Shown piece by piece: positions 44,504 to 52,992 of a stretch of DNA of 64,000 bases (the stretch's first letter is position 1; every line of letters begins with the position of its first letter). This DNA comes from Butyricicoccus faecihominis (GTDB lineage Bacteria; Bacillota; Clostridia; Oscillospirales; Butyricicoccaceae): contig NZ_JANGCE010000012.1 of assembly GCF_024462775.1 (NCBI RefSeq), positions 1 through 64,000 on the forward strand, given 5' to 3'. The position numbers and the translations under genes are program-made. A model generated the notes under the pieces. The model ran no database searches. It was not told the DNA's origin and was given only the letters and a program-made list of their open reading frames with translations.

Positions 44504-44557
44504 TACCAGATATACACAATATGAATTTAAATCATATTTAAAATTGATATGCATCAT

Positions 44558-44878
44558 TTACTGTGCTGCAAGTCGGTGGATTAGGTTTAACAATAGTATC
44601 AAATCGTCATATGAGAGCGGACGCATGTCATCCAATGCTTTGCGTATAAGCTGCGGATATAAAGTGTCAGAATCGAAAAATTGCATAGGTGTAATGTCAA
44701 AGTATTCACAAATATTTAAAAATTGTGCCATGGATGGTAAAGACTTGCCGGAACTGATTCCTTGAATATAATTTCTACTCTGACCTAAGTCTAAGCTCAT
44801 TTGATATTCGGAAATGTCTTTTTTCATACGAAGCTCAGTAATTCTATTGCGGATATATGTCGTGTAGTCAGTATTCAT
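44558..44878 (-). CDS. XRE-type HTH protein, small
   Basis: 106 residues from the ATG at 44878 (GAGGTG eight bases upstream). The HTH region (about 10-60) reads NRITELRMKKDISEYQMSLDLG followed by NYIQGISSGKSLPS. It is AT-rich. It is divergent from the unknown pair at 45064-45913, so it may regulate that pair. No phage or conjugation genes lie nearby. Confidence 0.8.
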   Translation of the reverse strand: MNTDYTTYIRNRITELRMKKDISEYQMSLDLGQSRNYIQGISSGKSLPSMAQFLNICEYFDITPMQFFDSDTLYPQLIRKALDDMRPLSYDDLILLLNLIHRLAAQ

Positions 44879-45063
44879 TTTGTTTTCACCTCTACACAAT
44901 CATACGGTTTTTTTTTACCCTAATAGCCAACTTAGAATATGCATATATAGTGAATATATTCGGTATACGCAAAGTTTAAAAGTGAAATTCATATTTGTAT
45001 AAGTTTTTATTGCTCGATTTAATATTGAAATGATCAAATGGGGAAACAAGGGAGTGAATTGTA

Positions 45064-45642
45064 ATGATAACAAAAATAACACAACAGGAATTGCACCAAA
45101 TCCGGTATTATGACATGACCGATAAGCTGGTGGGAAAAAGCAATGCCACAGATTATAAAACACTGGTGTGTCAAATGATGGAGCAGTTTCAGGACCACTC
45201 GGTATTTCGTGCGGTCATCCGTCGCCTAGACGCTGAATTAAACGACTGGCTGGTGGAATCCAGCGAACAGAATATAAACGCTATATGGCCGGTAAGGGTA
45301 CACTCAGAAATAAAGCTATGGAAAGTTACATTTTATGATGCTGGTGATAGGATCATCACGGATAAAACACAACCTTGGTGCCCGCATCCCAAAGAAAATC
45401 AGCGTGATCTAGTACGGTTTGGCGCTCTCTATTGTGTTTTATCAAACGCGATGGAAGGGGTGAGCCCGATTCTTGCTATACAAAGCAACGCGGCGCATGT
45501 ACTTTATAACGGTAAAGCACATGTGTCGCACAAAAGGTCGGGAAAACTTTTTGAACAGGCCCTTGCCGAAGACTGGGCGGAAACCGAGAACCTTAAAATA
45601 GAGGCGGGGAGGGAAACTAGTGAAGCTGAAAAACAGGATTAA
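45064..45642 (+). CDS. protein of unknown function, mostly soluble
   Basis: 192 residues, no recognised family. It is rich in charged residues with a weakly conserved central part (VHSEIKLWKVTFYDAGDRII), has no membrane segment, and ends in an acidic, glutamate-rich tail. The next gene's GTG start overlaps its last 23 bases, so the two are probably translated together. AT content and lack of relatives suggest a horizontally acquired, possibly defence- or element-related gene. The Shine-Dalgarno is AAGGGAG. Confidence 0.7.
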   Translation: MITKITQQELHQIRYYDMTDKLVGKSNATDYKTLVCQMMEQFQDHSVFRAVIRRLDAELNDWLVESSEQNINAIWPVRVHSEIKLWKVTFYDAGDRIITDKTQPWCPHPKENQRDLVRFGALYCVLSNAMEGVSPILAIQSNAAHVLYNGKAHVSHKRSGKLFEQALAEDWAETENLKIEAGRETSEAEKQD

Positions 45643-45913
45643 CGAACAGTCCCTTGAGGAAGATACATTCTTTTTACCGGATTTCTTAGATTACTGCATG
45701 GCGCGATATTGGTATGTGTTCCTGCCCGGCACAGCTATGGGTATTCTTCTGGGATTGCAGATAGACCGCTTCGCTCAGTCACAACCGCTTATCGCTATTT
45801 TATATGCCTGTGGACAAATGGATACTTTCGGAGCGCTGGCTACTGGTTTTATTGCTGTTTATATTCCATTGTTCATTTTGTTCTATTTTGTGCTAAAGTT
45901 GAAGAAAAAATAA
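45620..45913 (+). CDS. small membrane protein of unknown function
   Basis: 97 residues from the GTG at 45620 (GGGAGGG upstream). There are two hydrophobic stretches (about 30-48 and 70-91) with a charged C-terminus KLKKK, a two-helix hairpin topology. It overlaps the preceding gene by 23 bases and is followed by a terminator. It looks like a membrane partner of the soluble protein before it. Confidence 0.7.
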   Translation: MKLKNRINEQSLEEDTFFLPDFLDYCMARYWYVFLPGTAMGILLGLQIDRFAQSQPLIAILYACGQMDTFGALATGFIAVYIPLFILFYFVLKLKKK

Positions 45914-45954
45914 AAGAAAGGATGTTGCGTTTATACCGCAACATCCTTTCTTTC
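45913..45954. terminator. terminator shared by convergent genes
   Basis: A 14-bp perfect stem GAAAGGATGTTGCG and inverse with a 7-base loop, T-rich on both sides, between the membrane-protein gene and the minus-strand cysteine-rich gene. Confidence 0.85.
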
Positions 45955-45964
45955 ATATAAACGC

Positions 45965-46261
45965 TTATTTTTCCTCGCTCTGCATCTTTTTCACGATATC
46001 CTGAAAGCGGCCTGTGATATAGCCGTAGTTGTTTCGCTGATGCGGCGCCATGCAGGCGCTGCAATCCTTAATGCCGTTTTCGGTATAGGTAAAGTTGCCG
46101 CCGCAGTCGCGGCCCAGCGCGTAAAGCGGGCAATAGCAGAACAGGCAGTTAAAATCCTCCGGCTTGTCGGTCTTGTGGCAGGGGAAGAACTCGCACGCGG
46201 TGTTTTGAAAAAAGGCGAAGCCCTTTCCGCGCCAATATTCGTTTCCATTTTCCGGACACAT
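45965..46261 (-). CDS. cysteine-rich small domain protein
   Basis: 98 residues with about 9 cysteines in pairs (FFPCHK, CLFCYCPLY, CGG, CSAC), resembling the 'cysteine-rich small domain' zinc- or cluster-binding proteins seen in anaerobes. It is convergent with the genes before it and divergent from the cobalamin operon. The start lies after AAAGGTG-like bases and is not certain. The role is unknown. A link to cobalamin or redox metabolism is suggested only by position. Confidence 0.75.
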   Translation of the reverse strand: MCPENGNEYWRGKGFAFFQNTACEFFPCHKTDKPEDFNCLFCYCPLYALGRDCGGNFTYTENGIKDCSACMAPHQRNNYGYITGRFQDIVKKMQSEEK

Positions 46262-46376
46262 GGCTTGGCACCTCCAATAATTTTTTGCAATACTGCACAG
46301 TCATATTAGCACAGGCGGGGTAAAATTTCAAGGGGTAAAAATATTGCAAAACCGCGCTATTTTTGGCGATAAGCTA

Positions 46377-46405
46377 TTTACATGCGGGTTATAAAAAGAT
46401 ATAAT
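46377..46405 (+). promoter_or_regulatory. promoter of the cobalamin operon
   Basis: TTTACA (46377-46382), a 17-bp spacer and TATAAT (46400-46405). Transcription would start near 46412, at the 5' end of the riboswitch. Confidence 0.8.
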
Positions 46406-46411
46406 AAAAAG

Positions 46412-46600
46412 CGATCGGGAAGCTTCCGCCACTTTGTGGACGGAAGAGGAAGTCGGGTGAGAATCCCGCGCAGTCCCGCTGCCGTATTAGGCGAGCCCTC
46501 GCACAAAATGCCACTGGGGTGCTTTGCACCTTGGGAAGGCGTGCGCCGGGCGATGACCCTTGAGCCGGAATACGATCCGATCGATAGGTTTTCACACTCT
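46412..46600 (+). ncRNA. cobalamin (adenosylcobalamin-type) riboswitch
   Basis: Known sequence marks are seen in the usual order: GGTGAGAATCCC with the GCGCAGTCCCGCTGCC block, then GCCACTGG, then TTGGGAAGGC, and AGCCGGA near the 3' side in the B12-box position. Such leaders reduce expression when cobalamin is plentiful. Downstream a GCGCTC/GAGCGC hairpin (46663-46677) is followed after seven bases by six T, a weak candidate for the expression platform. A nine-codon open frame with a Shine-Dalgarno (46628-46657) is also present and may be chance. Confidence 0.9.
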
Positions 46601-46727
46601 ACGGAAGATAGGGGGGTGTCATTTTTTATGACCAATTTGAACCGGCCCAGCGGCTAAAACGGGCGCTCCGGGAGCGCAAACGGATTTTTTAAGACAAAAA
46701 CTAACCGCTGACAAAGGAAGGTGCCAA

Positions 46728-47450
46728 ATGAACAAAAAAATAAAAATGCTGTCGCTTTTCGCGGCAGTCGCCTGCGCGCTTACGTTCAGCGCACAGGCCA
46801 TGCATATCGCGGAAGGGTATTTGCCCGTATCGTGGTGCATCGGCTGGTACGCCGTGTGCATCCCGTTTATCGCGGCGGGCCTGCATTCCATCCGCAAAAA
46901 ATTGCAGATCAGCCCCCGTTCGATCACCCTGCTGGCCATGTGCGGCGCGTTCGCGTTCGTGCTGTCCGCGCTCAAGATTCCCTCGGTCACCGGCTCGTGC
47001 TCGCATATGACGGGCGTCGGCCTTGGCGCGATCCTGTTCGGGCCCGCCGCCACCAGCGTGCTCGGCCTGATCGTTTTGCTGTTTCAGGCCATTCTGCTCG
47101 CGCACGGCGGCCTGACCACCCTTGGCGCGAACGTGTTTTCCATGGCGATCGTCGGCCCGTTCGTTTCCTACGGCATTTACCGCTTCATGCGGAAAACCAA
47201 GCTGCCCGCGGCTGTGGGCGTGTTCTTCGCGGCGTTCCTAGGCGATCTGCTTACCTATGTGACCACCGCCTTTGAAATGGCCTTTGCGCACAACGCCATC
47301 GGCTTTTCCGAAAGCCTTGCCACCTTCCTCGGCATTTTCGCCGTCACGCAGATCCCGCTCGCCATTGCGGAGGGCCTGCTCACCGTCGTGGTGTTCAATG
47401 TGCTGGAAAAGTATACGGCAAACGAGCTGCGCGACCTGCGCGTGCTTTGA
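46728..47450 (+). CDS. cbiM: cobalt ECF transporter substrate-specific component CbiM
   Basis: 240 residues. The N-terminal signal-like helix ends in AQA, followed by MHIAEGYLP, so cleavage would expose the Met-His N-terminus that CbiM uses to hold cobalt. Six to seven further hydrophobic segments follow, with [16 protein letters not shown] and the family loop [19 protein letters not shown]. First gene of the B12-riboswitch operon. It works with CbiN, CbiQ and CbiO in cobalt uptake. Confidence 0.96.
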   Translation: MNKKIKMLSLFAAVACALTFSAQAMHIAEGYLPVSWCIGWYAVCIPFIAAGLHSIRKKLQISPRSITLLAMCGAFAFVLSALKIPSVTGSCSHMTGVGLGAILFGPAATSVLGLIVLLFQAILLAHGGLTTLGANVFSMAIVGPFVSYGIYRFMRKTKLPAAVGVFFAAFLGDLLTYVTTAFEMAFAHNAIGFSESLATFLGIFAVTQIPLAIAEGLLTVVVFNVLEKYTANELRDLRVL

Positions 47451-47465
47451 GGGAGGAACGAACTG

Positions 47466-47756
47466 ATGAAAACAACTGCGATTTGGAAAAAGAACCTGCT
47501 GCTCATCCTGCTCGTTATCGTTTTGGCGGTGGCCCCGCTTTACCTGCGCCGCGGCGCCGAGTTTGGCGGCGCGGACGGCGAAGCGATGGACGCGGTGGAA
47601 ACCATCCACCCCGGCTATGAAAGCTGGGCCGAGCCGCTGCTCGAACCCGCCAGCGGCGAGATCGAATCCCTTTTGTTCGCCTTGCAGGCCGCGCTGGGCG
47701 CGGGCGTCATAGGCTTTGTATTGGGCCGCGTGACCGCGCGCGGCAAAAAAGAATGA
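47466..47756 (+). CDS. cbiN: cobalt transporter small subunit CbiN
   Basis: 96 residues with one N-terminal and one C-terminal hydrophobic helix and an acidic extracytoplasmic loop containing GGADGEAMD and the ESLLFALQAALGAGVIG tail, the CbiN layout. CbiN helps CbiM load cobalt. Its stop overlaps the CbiQ start (ATGA). Confidence 0.93.
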   Translation: MKTTAIWKKNLLLILLVIVLAVAPLYLRRGAEFGGADGEAMDAVETIHPGYESWAEPLLEPASGEIESLLFALQAALGAGVIGFVLGRVTARGKKE

Positions 47757-48538
47757 TTGGAACCGACCGCTATTCTTACCGATCGCGCCTAAAGGACGTC
47801 GACCCGACGGCCAAGCTCACCGTCAGCTTGGTCAGCATTGTGTTGTGCCTCGGCACCGGCGGCATGCTGGCAAGCGTTACGGCGATTCTGGTCTTTGCCG
47901 CCCTTCTTTATTGGAAGGGCGGCACGCCCGCCGGCGATTTCTTCCGGCTGCTCCGCGTGCCGTTCTGGTTTCTCGTGGTCGGCGCGGTTACGGTGGTGCT
48001 CGCCCGGTTCCCGGATCGTACGGGGGTTTTATGGGGCGCCGCGATCGGCGGCAGCGTGTACGGTGTGTCGGCCGCGTCGCTCCTCGCGGGCGCGCGGCTG
48101 GTCGTCCGCGCGCTGGGCTGTGTGGCGAGCGTTTACTTTACCGTGCTGTCCACACCGGTGACCGATCTGCTGCTCGCCCTCAAGCGCCTGCACGTGCCGA
48201 AGCTGCTGCTCACGCTGATGGAGCTGATCTACCGCTTCATCTTCGTTTTGACCGAAACGGCGGAGCGCATGCGCGTGGCGCAGCAGGCGCGTCTGGGCTA
48301 CGGCACCCTGCGGCAGAGCTTTCACTCGTTCGGCACGCTCTTGGCCATGGTGTTCATGCGCGCCTACCGCCGGGCCGACCGCATCTACGTTTCGCTTGAA
48401 GCGCGCGGGTATGAGGGCGAGGTGCAAACGCTGCCGCCCCATTACCAAAGCGGGCGCACGGTTTATCTGTGGTGCGTGGGGCTGACCTGTGCGCAGCTTG
48501 CCGCGTACCTGCTGGAAAGGGGGCTTACGCCTGTATGA
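47753..48538 (+). CDS. cbiQ: ECF transporter transmembrane component CbiQ
   Basis: 261 residues, mostly hydrophobic. The coupling-helix region AYRRADRIYVSLEARGYEG is the conserved A-R-G motif that contacts the ATPase. It is the scaffold subunit linking CbiM/N to CbiO. It overlaps neighbours at both ends by four bases. Confidence 0.93.
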   Translation: MIGTDRYSYRSRLKDVDPTAKLTVSLVSIVLCLGTGGMLASVTAILVFAALLYWKGGTPAGDFFRLLRVPFWFLVVGAVTVVLARFPDRTGVLWGAAIGGSVYGVSAASLLAGARLVVRALGCVASVYFTVLSTPVTDLLLALKRLHVPKLLLTLMELIYRFIFVLTETAERMRVAQQARLGYGTLRQSFHSFGTLLAMVFMRAYRRADRIYVSLEARGYEGEVQTLPPHYQSGRTVYLWCVGLTCAQLAAYLLERGLTPV

Positions 48539-49377
48539 ACGCGATAGAAGCGGAAAGCCTTACCTATGTGTATGAGGATGGAACAAAGGCCCTTTCGGAC
48601 CTGCGCCTCGCTGCGGCCGAGGGCGAGATCACCGGCATTTTGGGCGCGAACGGCGCGGGCAAATCCACGCTGTTTTTGTGCCTGAACGGGGTGTTGCGTC
48701 CCACGGGCGGCACGGTGCGCGTCGGCGGTTCGCCGGTGTCGTACGGCCGCAAGGGGCTGCAAAATCTGCGCCAGCAGGTCGGCATCGTGTTTCAGGACCC
48801 GGACGATCAGCTTTTCTCGGCCGACGTGTACCGCGATATTTCGTTTGGCGCGGTCAATCTGGGCCTGCCGGAAAGCGAGGTGCGCGCGCGCGTCGAACGC
48901 GCGATGGAGCGCACCGGCGTGATGGCCCTAAAGGACAAGCCGACGCACGCCCTGTCCTTTGGTCAGAAAAAGCGCGTGGCGATCGCGGGCGTGCTCGTCA
49001 TGCGGCCCAAGGTGCTCATTCTGGATGAGCCAACCGCCGGGCTGGACCCGGAGGGCGTTGCCGATATTTTAAAGCTGTGCCGCGAATTTCAGCGCGATCA
49101 GGGCATGACCATTTTGCTCGCCACGCACGATATCGATCTGGTGCCGCTCTACTGCGACCGGGCGTATATCATGGCGGAAGGGCGCATGGCGGCCTGCGGC
49201 ACGCCGGAAGAGCTGTTCCGCGATCCGGCGCTGCTGCGCGAAAACCATCTGCGCCTGCCCAGAATTTCGCACCTGATGGAGATACTCCACAATGAGGACG
49301 GCTGCGCGGTGGATACCGCCGCCGCGACCATCGGCCGCGCCCGGCGCGAGATCAAGCGCCTGACCGGAATAGAGTGA
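48535..49377 (+). CDS. cbiO: cobalt ECF transporter ATPase CbiO
   Basis: 280 residues from the ATG at 48535. Walker A GANGAGKST, signature LSFGQKKRV, Walker B LILDEP and switch THD are intact. The LSFGQ variant is usual in ECF ATPases. It likely forms a homodimer with CbiQ. It overlaps CbiQ by four bases. Confidence 0.94.
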   Translation: MNAIEAESLTYVYEDGTKALSDLRLAAAEGEITGILGANGAGKSTLFLCLNGVLRPTGGTVRVGGSPVSYGRKGLQNLRQQVGIVFQDPDDQLFSADVYRDISFGAVNLGLPESEVRARVERAMERTGVMALKDKPTHALSFGQKKRVAIAGVLVMRPKVLILDEPTAGLDPEGVADILKLCREFQRDQGMTILLATHDIDLVPLYCDRAYIMAEGRMAACGTPEELFRDPALLRENHLRLPRISHLMEILHNEDGCAVDTAAATIGRARREIKRLTGIE

Positions 49378-49394
49378 TTGGAAAGGAATTTGCC

Positions 49395-50528
49395 GTGGAG
49401 CAGTATGTTGTAAAAAACCAAAAAAAGCTGCGCCGCGGCGTGACCACGGGCAGCTGTGCGGCGGCGGCGGCCGAAGCCGCTGCGCGCCTGCTGCTGACGG
49501 GGCGCGCGCCCTCGGCAATCCTTTTGCCCGTGCCCGCGGGCGAAACCCTTGCGCTGACGCCGGAGGAGGCTGCGCTTTTGGAGGGCGCGGCCTCTTGCGC
49601 CGTGCGCAAGGACGCGGGCGACGACCCGGACGTGACCGACGGCATCCGCATTTTCGCGCGGGTGGAAAAGCGGCCCCACGGCACCGCGATACAGGGCGGC
49701 GCGGGCGTGGGCCGCGTGACGAAGCCCGGCCTGTCGCTGCCCGTTGGCGAAAGCGCCATAACCCCCGGCCCGCGCGCGCAGATCGAGGCGGCTGTTCGCC
49801 GCGCGGCGGCGGAAAACGGGTACGGGGGCGGCTTTCTCGTCACCATTTCCGCGGAAAACGGCGCGGAGATCGCCCTGCGGACCTATAACCCGCACCTTGG
49901 CATCGTGGGCGGCATTTCAATTCTCGGCACGAGCGGCATCGTCGAACCGATGAGCGAAGCGGCCCTGATGGAGACCACGCATTTGGAGCTGAAAAGCGTT
50001 TATGAGCAGGGGGCCCGCGTGGCGCTCCTGTGCCCCGGCAACTACGGGGCGGATTTCGCGCGGGAAGCGCTGGGGCTCGATCTGTCGCGCGCGGTCAAGT
50101 GCTCCAATTTCATCGGGGACGCGCTCGATCACGCGGCCTATTTGGGCTTCCCGGAGATTTTGCTCATCGGCCACGTGGGCAAGCTCGTAAAGCTCGCCGC
50201 CGGGGTGATGAACACGCATTCCGCCGTGGCGGACGGGCGGCGCGAGGTGTTCACAGCGAACGCCGCGCTGTGCGGCGCGCCCCTGCCCGTGCTGGAAGCG
50301 CTGATGGCGGCGGTATCGACCGACGCGTGCATTGAAATACTGGACGCGGCCGGCCTGCGGGAGCCGGTGCTGGCCCGCGTCGGTCTTGCGGTGGAAGAGC
50401 AATTATCGCGCCGCCTCGCCGGCAAGGCGCGGGGCGAATATATGATGTTTTCCAGCAGGCACGGCCTGCTCGCGCGGTCGCCCGGCGCGGTGGCGCTCGT
50501 TCAAAAATTAAAGGAAACGGCAGGATAG
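49395..50528 (+). CDS. cbiD: cobalt-precorrin-5B C1-methyltransferase CbiD
   Basis: 377 residues from the GTG at 49395 (AAAGGA seven bases upstream). A GTG at 49374 overlapping the CbiO stop is an alternative. The N-terminal RRGVTTGSCAAAAAEAAA is the CbiD hallmark. It adds the C1 methyl group in the anaerobic corrin pathway. Confidence 0.95.
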   Translation: MEQYVVKNQKKLRRGVTTGSCAAAAAEAAARLLLTGRAPSAILLPVPAGETLALTPEEAALLEGAASCAVRKDAGDDPDVTDGIRIFARVEKRPHGTAIQGGAGVGRVTKPGLSLPVGESAITPGPRAQIEAAVRRAAAENGYGGGFLVTISAENGAEIALRTYNPHLGIVGGISILGTSGIVEPMSEAALMETTHLELKSVYEQGARVALLCPGNYGADFAREALGLDLSRAVKCSNFIGDALDHAAYLGFPEILLIGHVGKLVKLAAGVMNTHSAVADGRREVFTANAALCGAPLPVLEALMAAVSTDACIEILDAAGLREPVLARVGLAVEEQLSRRLAGKARGEYMMFSSRHGLLARSPGAVALVQKLKETAG

Positions 50529-50531
50529 AGC

Positions 50532-51224
50532 ATGAAACAAGGCATTTTATACGGCGTGGGCGTCGGCCCCGGCGACCCGGAGCTATTGACCCTAAAGGCG
50601 GCGCGCATTCTGCGTCAGTGCGATGTGATCGCCGCCCCGCGCGCGGGCGCGGGCGCGCAGGCGGCGCTTACCATCGCCGCGCCCTACGCGGCGGGAAAGC
50701 CGGTGCTGCACTGTGATACCCCGATGACGCGCGACGCGGAAACGCTTGCCCGCAGCCACGACAAGGCGGCGGACGATATCTGCGCCCTGCTGGGGCAGGG
50801 CAAGACCGTCGCCTTTTTAACGCTGGGCGACCCCTCGGTCTATTCGACCTATGCCTATGTGCACGACCGCGTGCGAGAGCGGGGCTTTGCGGCGGAGCTG
50901 GTGCCCGGCGTGCCTTCGTTCTGCGCGGCGGCGGCGGCACTGGGCCGCCCCTTATGCGTGGGCGAGGAAATGCTGCATATCATCCCCGCTTCCCACGGGG
51001 CGACGGAGCAGGGGCTCGATCTGCCCGGCTCCAAGGTGCTGATGAAGGCGGGGCGCGAAATCCTATCCGTGCGCGACGAGCTTGCGCGCCGGGGCGAAAT
51101 ACAAAACGCGGCGCTCGTCGAGCGCGTCGGCATGGAGGGCGAGCGCATCGTGAACGATCTGTCCGCGCTCGCCGATCCGACCGGCTACTTTTCCATTATT
51201 TTGGTCAGGGGGGACAAGGCATGA
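50532..51224 (+). CDS. cbiL: precorrin-2/cobalt-factor II C20-methyltransferase CbiL
   Basis: 230 residues of the tetrapyrrole methylase fold: GVGVGPGDPELLTLKA at the N-terminus, the TLGDPSVYSTY loop and VPGVPSFCAAAA. It adds a methyl group from S-adenosylmethionine at C20. The start is three bases after the CbiD stop, and its end overlaps CbiF. Confidence 0.94.
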   Translation: MKQGILYGVGVGPGDPELLTLKAARILRQCDVIAAPRAGAGAQAALTIAAPYAAGKPVLHCDTPMTRDAETLARSHDKAADDICALLGQGKTVAFLTLGDPSVYSTYAYVHDRVRERGFAAELVPGVPSFCAAAAALGRPLCVGEEMLHIIPASHGATEQGLDLPGSKVLMKAGREILSVRDELARRGEIQNAALVERVGMEGERIVNDLSALADPTGYFSIILVRGDKA

Positions 51225-51976
51225 TCTACTTTGTCGGCGCGGGCTCGGGCGCGCCCGATCTTATCACCGTGCGCGGCGCAAAGCTGCTGTCGCAGGCGGA
51301 TGTGATCGTTTACGCGGGCTCGCTTGTCAACCCCGCGCTGCTGGGCTATCAAAAAGAGGGCTGCAAGGTATACGACAGCGCCAAAATGACGCTGGAGCAG
51401 GTGATCGGCGTGATGGCGCCCGCCGCGAAAGCGGGGCAGACCGTCGTGCGCCTGCACACGGGCGACCCGTCGGTATACGGCGCGCACCGCGAGCAGATGG
51501 ACGAGCTGGACCGGCTGGGGCTTGCATACGAAATTTGCCCCGGCGTTTCCTCGTTTTGCGGCGCGGCGGCGGCGCTGAAAGCCGAATACACGCTGCCCGG
51601 CGTCAGCCAGACCGTGATCCTGACGCGCATGGAGGGCCGCACGCCCGTGCCCGCGCGGGAATCGATCGAGGAGCTGGCCGCGCACGGGGCCACCATGGTG
51701 ATTTTCCTGTCCGCCGGGCAGGTGGACGCGCTGTCCCGGCGGCTGATCGCGGGCGGCTACGCGCCCGAAACCCCGGCGGCCATTGTCTACAAGGCCACGT
51801 GGCCGGATGAAAAGGTCATCCGCACGACCGTCGCGGGCCTGCCCGAGGCCGCGCGGGCGGAGGGCGTGACCAAAACGGCGCTCATCACGGTGGGCGGCTT
51901 TCTGGGCGATCATTACGACCGCTCCAAGCTGTACGACCCCGCGTTCACCACGGGCTACCGGAAGGCGGAAGCATGA
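51221..51976 (+). CDS. cbiF: precorrin-4/cobalt-precorrin-4 C11-methyltransferase CbiF
   Basis: 251 residues from the ATG at 51221, overlapping CbiL (ATGA). The tetrapyrrole-methylase motifs GAGSGAPDLITVRGAKLL, LHTGDPSVYGAHREQ and PGVSSFCGAAA are present, with the YAGSLVNP segment typical of CbiF. It methylates C11. Confidence 0.95.
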   Translation: MIYFVGAGSGAPDLITVRGAKLLSQADVIVYAGSLVNPALLGYQKEGCKVYDSAKMTLEQVIGVMAPAAKAGQTVVRLHTGDPSVYGAHREQMDELDRLGLAYEICPGVSSFCGAAAALKAEYTLPGVSQTVILTRMEGRTPVPARESIEELAAHGATMVIFLSAGQVDALSRRLIAGGYAPETPAAIVYKATWPDEKVIRTTVAGLPEAARAEGVTKTALITVGGFLGDHYDRSKLYDPAFTTGYRKAEA

Positions 51977-52992
51977 CGCATCTTAAGATTGTTTCGTTTA
52001 CCGACCGGGGCGCGGCGCTGGGCAAGCGCCTCGCGGGGCTGCTGCCGGATGTGCTGACCGAGCGGTACGACCGCGCGGGCGACCCCTCTTTGCGGCAAAC
52101 GTTTTTATCGCGCTTTGCGCAGCAGGCCATGGTGGATTCGGGCGGCATCGTTTTTATCGGCGCGGCGGGCATCGCGGTGCGCGCGGTCGCGCCCTATCTC
52201 GCGGGCAAATCGCTCGACCCGGCGGTGCTCGTCGTCGACGAGGGCGGTCGGTTCGTCATCCCGCTGCTGTCCGGCCACCTTGGCGGGGCAAACGCGCTGG
52301 CGGAGCGCATCGCGGCCCTTTTGGGCGCGTTGCCCATTATCACCACCGCGACGGACGGGCGCGGCGCGTTCGCGGTCGATACATGGGCCAAGGAAAAGGG
52401 CCTTGCGGTCTATGACCCGGAAAATATCAAATGGATTTCGGCGGCGCTTTTGCGGGGCGAAACGGTCGGCCTTGCCTCGGCCTTCCCGGTGGAGGGGCGG
52501 CTGCCGCGCGGCGTCAGCCTTTCCGGCCCGGCGCAGTGCGGGTTTGCGATCGGGTTCGACCTTGCCGCAAAGCCGTTTCCGCACACGCTGCATCTGGTGC
52601 CGCGCATCGTCCATCTGGGCGTCGGCTGCCGCCGCGGCGTGGACCGGGCGAGGATAGAAGCGGTTTGCGCCGAAGCGCTGCGCGCGGCGGGCGCGCCGCT
52701 TTTGGCCGTCGCGGGCGTGCACTCGGTCGACCGTAAGCGCGACGAAGCGGGGCTGCTTCACTTCTGCGACGGGCTGGGGCTGCCGTTCACCGTCTATACG
52801 GCGGCGCAGCTCTCGGCGGTAAGCGGTACGTTTTCCGCGTCGGCGTTTGTAAAGGAGACCGTGGGCGCCGACAATGTGTGCGAACGCGCGGCGGTTAAGG
52901 GCGCGGGCGGCGGGGCGCTCATCTGCCGCAAAACGGCGCGGGACGGGGTTACAGCCGCCGTCGCCGTTTCGGATTGGAGGGTATCGTTTTGA
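51973..52992 (+). CDS. cbiG: cobalt-precorrin-5A hydrolase CbiG
   Basis: 339 residues. The N-terminal ALGKRLAGLLPDV and the GGIVFIGAAGIAVRAVAPYL segment fit the CbiG N-terminal domain, and HLGVGCRRGVDRA the C-terminal domain. It opens the ring by removing the two-carbon acetaldehyde unit after C17 methylation. It overlaps CbiF by four bases, and its stop lies just inside the hemA start region. Confidence 0.94.
   Translation: MTHLKIVSFTDRGAALGKRLAGLLPDVLTERYDRAGDPSLRQTFLSRFAQQAMVDSGGIVFIGAAGIAVRAVAPYLAGKSLDPAVLVVDEGGRFVIPLLSGHLGGANALAERIAALLGALPIITTATDGRGAFAVDTWAKEKGLAVYDPENIKWISAALLRGETVGLASAFPVEGRLPRGVSLSGPAQCGFAIGFDLAAKPFPHTLHLVPRIVHLGVGCRRGVDRARIEAVCAEALRAAGAPLLAVAGVHSVDRKRDEAGLLHFCDGLGLPFTVYTAAQLSAVSGTFSASAFVKETVGADNVCERAAVKGAGGGALICRKTARDGVTAAVAVSDWRVSF

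Noticed and set aside
44070-45954. Prophage or integrative element remnant
   Set aside because: No integrase, terminase, structural or conjugation gene is present, and no attachment-site repeats were seen. Only small HTH genes and an AT-rich composition point that way.
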